The position numbers and the translations under genes are program-made. Shown one piece after another: positions 1 through 6,403 of a stretch of DNA of 9,949 nt. The DNA lies in NCBI GenBank assembly GCA_964534765.1, contig CAZHRJ010000110.1, positions 1 through 9,949 on the forward strand, in the 5' to 3' direction. The notes under the pieces were generated by a model. It ran no database searches. It was not told the origin of the DNA and worked only from the letters and a program-made list of their open reading frames with translations. This DNA comes from CAZHRJ01 sp964534765. Lineage in GTDB: Bacteria; Lindowbacteria; 2-12-FULL-62-27. Position 1 is the first letter of the stretch; each line of letters begins with the position of its first letter.

Positions 1-846
1 TTCGCGCCATTCGTCGTTGATCGGTTCGATCCGAGCGACCCGCGCTGGCTGAAGATTCTGATAGAGGAACAGACCAGATGGCGGGCGCGCCGCGCCGGCC
101 GGGATTCCGCGGCATGGGCGAGAAGTCAGACCGATGTCCGGGCCAACTATTCCAGGCAGTGGTCCACGATTCCCTTGATCGATCAGCTGGAACACGGGCC
201 TCCACAGTTTTTTGAGTGGCGCGGCGCGGGGCTTCTCGCCCGTCCGCCAGCCAGAAAAATAATTCACCAGCTTCTCCTCTTCCGCGCTCTGGACAGGCTC
301 CGGCCCCGCAGCGTCCTTGAGGTCGGTTGCGGTAATGGACTTAATTTGTTCTGGCTCTCCGCCCGATTTCCTGATACGCGATTTTGTGGCGTTGAGCTGA
401 CTTCCGGCGGGGTTGCCGCCGCCGGCCGCATCCGATCCATGCCCACCCTGCCGTCCGTTCTTCAGTCTCATGCCGCGGAACCCTTGCGCGATCTTCGGGC
501 TCACCGCGAGGTTTTCTTCTCTCAAGCCAATGCCGTTGCTCTGCCGTTTGCGGATCACAGCTCCGATCTGGTGGTGACGGTCCTCGCGCTTGAACAGATG
601 GAGGAAATTCGGGCGCGGGCCTTGAGCGAGATTGCGCGGGTGGCGGGGCGGTTCGTCCTCATGATCGAACCCTTTCGGGATTGGAATGCGGATGGCCATC
701 GCAGGGATTATATCGTGGCTAATGATTATTTCTCGGCGGCCGTCTGGGACTTGAAAGAATTCGGATTGGACCCCGTCGCCGTCTACGCCGATATCCCTAA
801 TAAACTCTCATTTGCCGTCGGATTGGTTCTGGCTCGCGTCGCTTGA
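1..846 (+). CDS. SAM-dependent class I methyltransferase, 5'-partial
   Basis: The reading frame is open from the first base of the window to a TGA at 844-846, giving 281 visible codons, so the true start lies to the left. A TTG at 175 could be called as a start. However, the 58 codons before it read as ordinary protein (for example NYSRQW just upstream) and contain no ATG or GTG, so 175 is probably internal. Window residues 105-113 are VLEVGCGNG, the glycine-rich SAM-binding motif I of Rossmann-fold methyltransferases. An acidic residue follows in CGVEL (about residue 132), as expected for binding the SAM ribose. A later segment, ALPFADHSSDLVV, resembles the motif III/IV region of the Methyltransf_11 type. 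The substrate cannot be deduced; neighbouring glycosyltransferase-like genes make an envelope or glycan substrate possible, but that is inference. The stop lies 117 bp before the next gene, with repeats between. Confidence 0.75.
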   Translation, partial: FAPFVVDRFDPSDPRWLKILIEEQTRWRARRAGRDSAAWARSQTDVRANYSRQWSTIPLIDQLEHGPPQFFEWRGAGLLARPPARKIIHQLLLFRALDRLRPRSVLEVGCGNGLNLFWLSARFPDTRFCGVELTSGGVAAAGRIRSMPTLPSVLQSHAAEPLRDLRAHREVFFSQANAVALPFADHSSDLVVTVLALEQMEEIRARALSEIARVAGRFVLMIEPFRDWNADGHRRDYIVANDYFSAAVWDLKEFGLDPVAVYADIPNKLSFAVGLVLARVA

Positions 847-853
847 AGTCCGC

Positions 854-885
854 ATTTGTCAATTTGTCAATCATCGTCCCCATTT
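854..885 (+). repeat. 32-bp dispersed direct repeat, copy A
   Basis: First of three near-identical 32-bp copies, beginning atttgtcaatttgtcaatc and ending in gtccccattt. It differs from copy B (919-950) at one base. It starts 8 bp after the methyltransferase stop codon. A TTG inside it (856) opens a frame into the next gene, but that reading is repeat sequence rather than conserved protein. Confidence 0.85.
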
Positions 886-918
886 CCGCCCCCTCCGGCG
901 CGCGTAGGCGCTCCCTGG

Positions 919-950
919 ATTTGTCAATTTGTCAATCAACGTCCCCATTT
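919..950 (+). repeat. 32-bp dispersed direct repeat, copy B
   Basis: Second copy, in the same orientation as copy A and starting 65 bp after copy A starts. It ends 13 bp before the proposed ATG of the TPR membrane protein. Each copy contains an internal duplication of tttgtcaa. No ribosome binding site is obvious between this repeat and the ATG at 964. Confidence 0.85.
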
Positions 951-963
951 TGTCCGTTTCGCG

Positions 964-3039
964 ATGCGTGACCGAAGGCGGCTCGTGGGGATCTTGTGCC
1001 TTCTCCTCACGGCCCTCGGCATCGCCGCCTTCTGGCCCGCAAGATCGTTTGATTTTGTCGTCGTCGATGACTACTTCTACGTGTACGGCAATCCCTATCT
1101 CACCTCGGGGATCACTCCCGCTGGCGTGCGCTGGGCGTTTACGGCCGATCTCTTCGCACCGACCCGCTACGCTGACTACTGGCAGCCGGTGACGATCCTC
1201 TCACGATTGGCTGATGTTCAGTGCTTCGGTCTTAACCCCGCCGGGCACCATCTGTCCAATGTCCTCATCCATGCGGCTGCCTCCATACTGGCTTTCCTCG
1301 TCATCGTTCGAATCGGCGGCTCGCCCCTCCCCGGCTTTGTCGCTGCGGCTCTTTTTGCCGTTCATCCGCTGAAGGTCGAATCAGTGGCGTGGGTCACGGA
1401 AAGAAAAGATGTCCTCAGCGGGTTTTTCTGCTTTCTGACGGTCCTCGCTTACCTGTGGTACACATCCAAACCCGCCATTGGACGATTCGTCGCCGTTGTC
1501 ACATCCTTTGCTCTCGGACTCATGTCCAAACCTGTTCTCGTCGTGCTGCCGGCCGCCCTTTTGCTCCTGGATGTATCGCCCCTTCGGCGATTCCAAGACC
1601 GCTCATCGGTCGGACGGGAATGTCCGGCGTGGAGGGGTAGTTGGAAAATTGTTTTGTTTGAAAAATTCATCCTTCTTATTTTCTCCGTCGCCTCCTTCCT
1701 CATCACCTTTTCCAGCCACTCGCCGGATCCGCAAAGGCCGCTCTGGTTGGACAGCCTCTCCATGCTCACCTCGCGCTTGGGATGGTACACCTCCATTTTT
1801 TTGTATCCCGCCGATCTGACGATTATCTATCCGCTCCGCCATCATCTTCTGCCTGTATGGGGCATGGGTCTCACCCTCGCTATGTGCTCGGCGCTGACCT
1901 GGCTGGTCTTCCGCCGGCGAATAAAAAACCCGCTTTTATTTTTCGGATGGATCTGGTTTCTCATTTTCCTCCTTCCCGCTCTGGCCCAAATCGTGCCCGC
2001 ATCCAGATTCACTTATCTCCCGACGTTTGGGCTTTCTATTTTCGCCGTTTTTGGCGTTCGCGAGATTCTGAAAATATGCCCTGGCCGAACCTATGTCGGC
2101 CCCGCTCTCTCTCTTCTGGCGGTTTTCGCGTGCTTTTTTCTCTCGCAAAAAGAACTGGTCCACTGGAAGGACAGCGAAGCGCTCTTCCGGCGAAATCTCG
2201 CCATCGTGGGTCCAAACTCCGTGGCCTACGGGAATATCGGCGGTAGCATGATGCGACAAGGCCGGTACGAGGATGCCATCCCCTATCTTTTGGATTCCCT
2301 GCGCCTCAATCCAGGCCGGGAGGCGTCACACCTAAACCTGGCGCTCGCCCGGTCCCTGCGGGGAGAGACGGATTCGGCCATTTTCCATTTTCAACGGGCG
2401 ATCCAGATCGACCCCCTAAACGACGTGTCACACCATAATCTCGCCATCGCTCTCAAACGTAAGGGTCTCACCCATGAGGCCGCGGAACATTTCCGCCAGG
2501 CGCTGGAAATCACGCCCGCCAACGCCGCCGCCCACAATAATTTCGGAATCCTCCTGCTGGAAATCGGAAAAAAAGACGAGGCACTCGGTCATTTCCGCGA
2601 AGTCCTCAGGCTGAACGCCGAATTCGACGGATTGCACTACAGAATCGCCAACATCCTCGCTGACCACGGCGATATCTCTCAGGCAATCCACCATTACCGC
2701 GCGGCCATGACTGACAGGCTTGGCGGCATCCAGGCGGCCAATAACCTCGCGTGGATTCTGGCCACTCATCCCGATCCGGCTGTCCGAAACGGCCCGGAAT
2801 CCGTGCGGATCGCAGAGAACTCGATCCGGGGCATCCTCAACCCGCCACCGGAACTTCTCGATACGCTCGCCGCCGCCTATGCCGCCGCGGACCACTATGC
2901 CGCCGCCGAACGCGTTGCGAGCCGGGCTCTCGCCATGGTCCGGGATTCTCGTAACGACGCCCTGGTCCGGGGAATTGAAATGAGACTGAATCTCTATCGC
3001 TCCAAAAACCCCTACCTTTCCGCTGATTTCACTCCATAA
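964..3039 (+). CDS. Polytopic membrane protein with C-terminal TPR repeats (TMTC-like, putative GT-C glycosyltransferase)
   Basis: This is a 691-residue protein from the ATG at 964. A frame also opens at TTG 856, but those 36 extra codons translate the flanking 32-bp repeats. From 964 the protein begins MRDRRR followed by a hydrophobic helix (about residues 7-25), a normal membrane-protein start. Residues 1-400 hold many hydrophobic segments. Residues 34-44 are VDDYFYVYGNP, where GT-C enzymes carry an acidic catalytic residue in the first external loop. Further hallmarks are YWQP (72-75), FGLNPAGHH (88-96), HPLKVESVAWVTERKD (134-149) and RFTYLP (348-353). Residues about 415-585 form roughly five TPR units, such as GRYEDAIPYLLDSLRLNP, with a helical tail. 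This architecture matches bacterial relatives of the TMTC/DUF1736 proteins, which transfer mannose in animals. A membrane role in glycosylating protein or envelope polymer is inference; no donor or acceptor is visible. Direct repeats bracket the gene. Confidence 0.83.
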   Translation: MRDRRRLVGILCLLLTALGIAAFWPARSFDFVVVDDYFYVYGNPYLTSGITPAGVRWAFTADLFAPTRYADYWQPVTILSRLADVQCFGLNPAGHHLSNVLIHAAASILAFLVIVRIGGSPLPGFVAAALFAVHPLKVESVAWVTERKDVLSGFFCFLTVLAYLWYTSKPAIGRFVAVVTSFALGLMSKPVLVVLPAALLLLDVSPLRRFQDRSSVGRECPAWRGSWKIVLFEKFILLIFSVASFLITFSSHSPDPQRPLWLDSLSMLTSRLGWYTSIFLYPADLTIIYPLRHHLLPVWGMGLTLAMCSALTWLVFRRRIKNPLLFFGWIWFLIFLLPALAQIVPASRFTYLPTFGLSIFAVFGVREILKICPGRTYVGPALSLLAVFACFFLSQKELVHWKDSEALFRRNLAIVGPNSVAYGNIGGSMMRQGRYEDAIPYLLDSLRLNPGREASHLNLALARSLRGETDSAIFHFQRAIQIDPLNDVSHHNLAIALKRKGLTHEAAEHFRQALEITPANAAAHNNFGILLLEIGKKDEALGHFREVLRLNAEFDGLHYRIANILADHGDISQAIHHYRAAMTDRLGGIQAANNLAWILATHPDPAVRNGPESVRIAENSIRGILNPPPELLDTLAAAYAAADHYAAAERVASRALAMVRDSRNDALVRGIEMRLNLYRSKNPYLSADFTP

Positions 3040-3062
3040 GTCGTAAAAAATCCTCACCCTCG

Positions 3063-3094
3063 AATTGTCAATTTGTCAATCAACGTCCCCATTT
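3063..3094 (+). repeat. 32-bp dispersed direct repeat, copy C
   Basis: Third copy, in the same orientation as copies A and B. It starts 24 bp after the TPR gene's stop and differs from copy B at one base near its start (aattgtc instead of atttgtc). With copies A and B on the other side, it brackets the TPR gene with direct repeats. Confidence 0.85.
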
Positions 3095-3140
3095 GGTCAT
3101 TTGGTCCCATTTGCGTCCCCATTTGCACACATTTGCACAT
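3095..3140 (+). repeat. Degenerate catttg-type short tandem repeats
   Basis: Directly after copy C the 3' part of the repeat is reiterated imperfectly: ggtcatttggtcccatttg, then cgtccccatttg, then cacacatttgcacatt. The core catttg recurs every 9-13 bp. It looks like decayed partial copies of the end of the 32-bp unit. The rest of the gap, to 3195, shows no convincing terminator or promoter. Confidence 0.6.
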
Positions 3141-3195
3141 TAAACTCCTCGCACTTGATTTCAATTCATTTCGTGTGTAAGGTGCCCCCTGAATC

Positions 3196-4209
3196 GTGGA
3201 TGCCGGCATCAGCAGTTTGAACGAGATTTATAAACCCATTGCAGATGATCTCCAGCGGGTGGACCGAAGGCTCCTGTCTATCGTGGCGGAGGCCCTTGAT
3301 CCCTTTCCCAGGGAAATCGGCGCATTCCGAAGTTTCGGCAAGCGGCTTCGGCCCGCGGTGTGCCTTCTCATCTACCGCATGAACGCTTCTTCCGGAGAAA
3401 TCCCGCAGGCTGTGATCGAACAGGCGGCCGGGGTGGAACTCATGCACATCGCCACCCTCATTCACGATGATGTCGTGGACGGATCCTACCAGCGCCGCGG
3501 CCACCAGACCCTGCACCGGCTTTTTACGGATAAAACCGCTGTTCTCGTCGGCGATTACCTCTATGCCACCGCTATCGAACTCTTCAACCGCCACGGCACC
3601 CGGCACGTCGTCGATGTCGTCACCCGCACCACCGTCGGCATGGCGCACGGGGAACTCATGCAAGTGCTCATGACGGCTGAAAACCGAAGCCGTCGCGCGG
3701 TTTATCTCGACATCATATCCAAAAAGACCGCCGACTTCTTCGCCGCCGGCGCCGTCGTCGGGGCCGATGCCGCGGGCGTCGCTCTGGATCGCCGGGAGTT
3801 TTTTCGCAAATTCGGCTGGAATTTCGGCATGGCGTTCCAGATGATCGATGACGTCCTCGACTATACCGCCACGCAAAACACTCTCGGCAAACCGGTTTTT
3901 CAGGACCTGGCCGACGGCAAGATCACCCTGCCGGCCATCCTGCTGATCGAGTCCGGCGCCGATCTTCCGCCGGATCTCTCCAGCCGGGGACTCACCTCAA
4001 GCGGCCAGTCCACCCTGACGGAGCAGCTGGCCCGGCATGACATCATCCCCAGATGCATCCGGGAGGCGGATGGGTATCTGGTCGAAGCGCGCGAAATTTT
4101 GCAATCGCAAAATGGCAGGGAACCGTCGGCGCCGCACCGGAGCCTCCTGGCGCTCTGCGACTACATTCTCCAGCAAAAGGGCCTGCCCGAGTTCAGTTTT
4201 TCCCGCTGA
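3196..4209 (+). CDS. ispB: Polyprenyl diphosphate synthase, class I trans type (long-chain)
   Basis: Condenses isopentenyl diphosphate units onto an allylic primer to make an all-trans polyprenyl diphosphate, normally the quinone side-chain precursor. The protein has 337 residues, usual for the family. GKRLRP lies at 48-53. The first aspartate-rich motif DDVVD is at 91-95, followed by QRRG at 99-102. SKKTAD lies at 175-180, the second aspartate-rich motif DDVLD at 218-222, and DLADGKITLP at 237-246. All the Mg2+-diphosphate ligands are present. The fifth residue before the first motif is a small Ala (HIATLIHDD), as in octaprenyl and heptaprenyl synthases and unlike the bulky residues of short-chain enzymes, so a long-chain product is likely. 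The exact chain length is not readable, and the symbol denotes the family. The start is GTG with a weak AAGGTG 12 nt upstream; SLNEIYKPIADDL is a normal N-terminus. The last 17 bp overlap the opposing glycosyltransferase. Confidence 0.92.
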   Translation: MDAGISSLNEIYKPIADDLQRVDRRLLSIVAEALDPFPREIGAFRSFGKRLRPAVCLLIYRMNASSGEIPQAVIEQAAGVELMHIATLIHDDVVDGSYQRRGHQTLHRLFTDKTAVLVGDYLYATAIELFNRHGTRHVVDVVTRTTVGMAHGELMQVLMTAENRSRRAVYLDIISKKTADFFAAGAVVGADAAGVALDRREFFRKFGWNFGMAFQMIDDVLDYTATQNTLGKPVFQDLADGKITLPAILLIESGADLPPDLSSRGLTSSGQSTLTEQLARHDIIPRCIREADGYLVEAREILQSQNGREPSAPHRSLLALCDYILQQKGLPEFSFSR

Positions 4210-4969
4210 ATTCCTGTTTCAATCGGACAACCGTTTCCAGCGATTCCCGGCCGGCGGCGTTGCCCGGATCCAGTTCCAGCAATTTTCGAAACGCCGATTC
4301 GGCCTCGGTCAGCAGGCCCAGCCGCAGGTATTCACATCCAAGAAAATCGTATCGGCTCGCGTCCGCCGGTCGCTGTCCGATGTCCTTTAACAATCCCTCC
4401 ACATAGGCCTGATGCTTGCCCTCCAGATACGCCGCATCGCGCTCGAACAGATAGTGCACGATCGGCATCGCCGTCAGACGCCCATATTTGCCGTCCATCG
4501 AATCGAGGCTCTCCTCCAATGTCTCGTGCACGTGATGCGTAAAATGCACCCCCGGCCGGTTTCGAAACAGCCTCAAAACGTAATCGCTGTAGCTCAACTC
4601 CTGCCCTGAGTGCTCGTGATTTTGCCTGAGCAGATAATATCCTTTGTAGGCGTTGGGCTCGTCGCAGATCGTTTTGTCCGTCGCCGCCTCCAGCATCGCC
4701 TGCGGAGAAAATAAAAAAAACTCGTCCGCGTCCAGACACAAGATCCAGTCTCCTCGGCAGACCTCGATCGATACATTCCGGGCCGCGGAAAAGTCTCCCC
4801 GGAACGGATAATCTAAAACGGTCGCTCCCAGTTCCTCCGCCTTCCGCCGGGTCCCGTCAGTCGACCCCGTGTCCACGACGATTACCTCGCCCACACAATC
4901 CCGCACGCTGCCAATGGCGCGAGCGATGCGGTTCTGTTCGTTTTTCACAATCATCGCCAGACTGATCAT
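4193..4969 (-). CDS. Glycosyltransferase family 2 with C-terminal TPR-like segment
   Basis: A 258-residue cytosolic GT-A enzyme that probably transfers a sugar from a nucleotide-sugar donor. It starts MISLAMIVKNEQ, typical of the WaaE/SunS-like branch of family 2. VVDTGSTDGT (31-40) forms the nucleotide-binding loop. DFSAARN (59-65) is followed by CLDADEFF (78-85), which contains the DxD metal and nucleotide-sugar site. RLFRNRPGVHFTHHVHE lies at 133-149. Residues about 206-250 (YDFLGCEYLRLGLLTEAESAFRKLL) resemble one TPR unit, seen in many bacterial members. There is no signal peptide or membrane segment. The acceptor is unknown; lipopolysaccharide core, glycopeptide and other glycans all occur in this branch. 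The start is well supported by AGGAGG 5 nt upstream. The gene diverges from moeA and its 3' end overlaps the polyprenyl synthase gene by 17 bp, leaving no room for a terminator. Confidence 0.9.
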   Translation of the reverse strand: MISLAMIVKNEQNRIARAIGSVRDCVGEVIVVDTGSTDGTRRKAEELGATVLDYPFRGDFSAARNVSIEVCRGDWILCLDADEFFLFSPQAMLEAATDKTICDEPNAYKGYYLLRQNHEHSGQELSYSDYVLRLFRNRPGVHFTHHVHETLEESLDSMDGKYGRLTAMPIVHYLFERDAAYLEGKHQAYVEGLLKDIGQRPADASRYDFLGCEYLRLGLLTEAESAFRKLLELDPGNAAGRESLETVVRLKQEFSGKN

Positions 4970-4974
4970 TCATT

Positions 4975-4980
4975 CCTCCT
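4975..4980 (-). promoter_or_regulatory. Strong Shine-Dalgarno for the family 2 glycosyltransferase
   Basis: The minus strand reads AGGAGG, then a 5-nt spacer (AATGA), then the ATG at 4969-4967. This is the clearest ribosome binding site in the window and fixes the start. A second, out-of-frame ATG lies in the spacer and is too close to the Shine-Dalgarno to be preferred. Confidence 0.8.
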
Positions 4981-5107
4981 CTCCATTTTTCGGCGATTTT
5001 GAATCCTGAATCAACCGTCCAAGCGCATATTCTACCCCGATTGTTACCCTCCACAACGACCTAACAACCTCATTTTATTCGGTTTATATATTCCTTCGCG
5101 GATGGCC

Positions 5108-5135
5108 TTGATTTTCTCAAATGGTATGGTAGTAT
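5108..5135 (+). promoter_or_regulatory. Weak candidate sigma-70-type promoter for moeA
   Basis: TTGATT (5108-5113) and TAGTAT (5130-5135) are separated by 16 bp, each matching the consensus at 4 of 6 positions. Transcription would start near 5142, about 47 nt before the moeA ATG and inside the adjacent palindrome. This rests on pattern only; the host's promoter consensus is unknown. Confidence 0.25.
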
Positions 5136-5138
5136 GCC

Positions 5139-5153
5139 TCTCATAGTATGAGA
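5139..5153. promoter_or_regulatory. 15-bp perfect palindrome, possible operator
   Basis: TCTCATAGTATGAGA has 7-bp arms around a single central G. It lies 35 bp upstream of the moeA start in the divergent intergenic region and would overlap the transcription start of the candidate promoter. Arms of this size suit a dimeric repressor or activator. No known consensus is recognised. Confidence 0.35.
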
Positions 5154-5188
5154 CTTACGAAAGAACATCGGGGCGCAATTTAGGGCAA

Positions 5189-6403
5189 ATGATCGGTTTC
5201 CAGGAAGCTCAAGATATCCTCAAAGCCAATATCCTCAAACCCAGGTCCGTTCGATTGCCGACTTCGAAAGCGATGTATTCCTGTCTGGCCGCGGACGTCA
5301 AGGGCGAGAGCGAGATTCCGACGATGGACAATTCGGCCCTCGACGGATTTGCCGTTCAGTATGACGACGTGGCGAACATCGGCGAGGAGCCGATCAAGCT
5401 CAAGATTGTCGGCAGTGTCCGTGCCGGGCAGATTTCGTCCCGGCGGCTGGCATCCGGGGAAGCGATGCAGATCATGACGGGCGCGCCGGTTCCCAAGGGC
5501 GCGGACGTTGTGGTGCCGGTGGAAGAATCCCGCGAGGAGCAGTCCTCAGTTTTTATTTATCGTGTGCCGCGCGCCCGTGGAGGGAATATCCGGCGCGCGG
5601 GGGAGGACATTCAGAAGGGCGCCGTGGTTTTGCGCGCCGGCGACCGGATCGGTCCGGCGGAGATGTCCATCGCGATGCTGGCGGGCGCCCAGACGGTGAG
5701 TGTCTACGACAAGCCGTGCGTGGGTCTTCTGACCAGCGGAGACGAGTTGGTGGAGCCGGGGCACAAACTCAAAAAAGGCAAAGTTCGGAACGTCAACACG
5801 CATTTGATGGCGGGTTTTTTGGAGCAGCTTCACATTCCTCACATGAATTTCGGCATCGTCAGGGACGATCCCCGAAAAATCGCGGCGTCGATCCGCAAGG
5901 CGTTCGGCAAGTGTCAGGTCGTCGTGACGTCGGGCGGCGTTTCCGCCGGCGCGTACGATTTTGTCAAGTCGGTGGTCGAAAAGCGGCTGAGGATGAAGGT
6001 TCTTTTTTACAAAGTTCGGCAGAAACCCGGCAAGCCGATCCTGTTTGCCCGAAAGGCCAACCAGTTTTTGTTCGCTCTTCCCGGAAACCCAGTCTCAACC
6101 TTCTCGACGTTTCTCCTCTACGTCAGGCCCTTTGTGCTGGGCATGTCGGGCATCCGGCTGGTCGATTTGCCGAAGGAATTCGCCGAAGCCACGGAACCAA
6201 TCGGCGGAAACCCGCGGTTCACGAATTTCCTCCGCGGCCGCCTGTCCTGGGATCCGAACAGCAAAGCCCTGATTAAAACGACGGGACCTCAGGATTCACA
6301 CCTGCTCACTTCCCTCTACGGTTCCAACGCCCTCATTGTCCTTCCCGAAGGCCGCCTCTCGGTCCAGCCCGGGGAACTTCTCGAGGTCTGGCGCTGGCGC
6401 TGA
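5189..6403 (+). CDS. moeA: Molybdopterin molybdenumtransferase MoeA
   Basis: Inserts molybdate into adenylylated molybdopterin in the last step of molybdenum cofactor synthesis, in the cytosol. The protein has 404 residues, normal for the family. PTMDNSALDGFAV (45-57) contains the Asp corresponding to the catalytic Asp of E. coli MoeA (DGxA). Then come MTGAPVPKGADVVVPVEE (96-113), NIRRAGEDI (133-141), TSGDEL (182-187), GGVSAGAYDFVK (249-260), KPGKP (279-283) and ALPGNPVSTF (296-305), covering MoeA domains I to III. The C-terminal beta-barrel domain IV ends at WRWR. The start is ATG with only a weak AGGGC upstream. No other moa or moe gene is in the window, so moeA is isolated here. It diverges from the glycosyltransferase, and its last 108 bp are overlapped antisense by the extended 3' end of mnmG. 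Confidence 0.96.
   Translation: MIGFQEAQDILKANILKPRSVRLPTSKAMYSCLAADVKGESEIPTMDNSALDGFAVQYDDVANIGEEPIKLKIVGSVRAGQISSRRLASGEAMQIMTGAPVPKGADVVVPVEESREEQSSVFIYRVPRARGGNIRRAGEDIQKGAVVLRAGDRIGPAEMSIAMLAGAQTVSVYDKPCVGLLTSGDELVEPGHKLKKGKVRNVNTHLMAGFLEQLHIPHMNFGIVRDDPRKIAASIRKAFGKCQVVVTSGGVSAGAYDFVKSVVEKRLRMKVLFYKVRQKPGKPILFARKANQFLFALPGNPVSTFSTFLLYVRPFVLGMSGIRLVDLPKEFAEATEPIGGNPRFTNFLRGRLSWDPNSKALIKTTGPQDSHLLTSLYGSNALIVLPEGRLSVQPGELLEVWRWR

Noticed and set aside
854..950. Minimal CRISPR array from the two 32-bp repeats with 33-bp spacing
   Set aside because: Only two copies occur here, the third is 2.1 kb away on the far side of a gene, and no cas genes are present.
3155..3183. TTGATT and TAAGGT with a 17-bp spacer as a promoter for the polyprenyl synthase
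   Set aside because: The -10 matches at only 3 of 6 positions and transcription would begin almost at the GTG start; too weak to annotate.
5083..5120. Minus-strand promoter using the tttatata run for the glycosyltransferase gene
   Set aside because: TATAAA is present on the minus strand, but the nearest TTGA-like hexamer is 26 bp away; spacing is wrong and no acceptable -35 was found.
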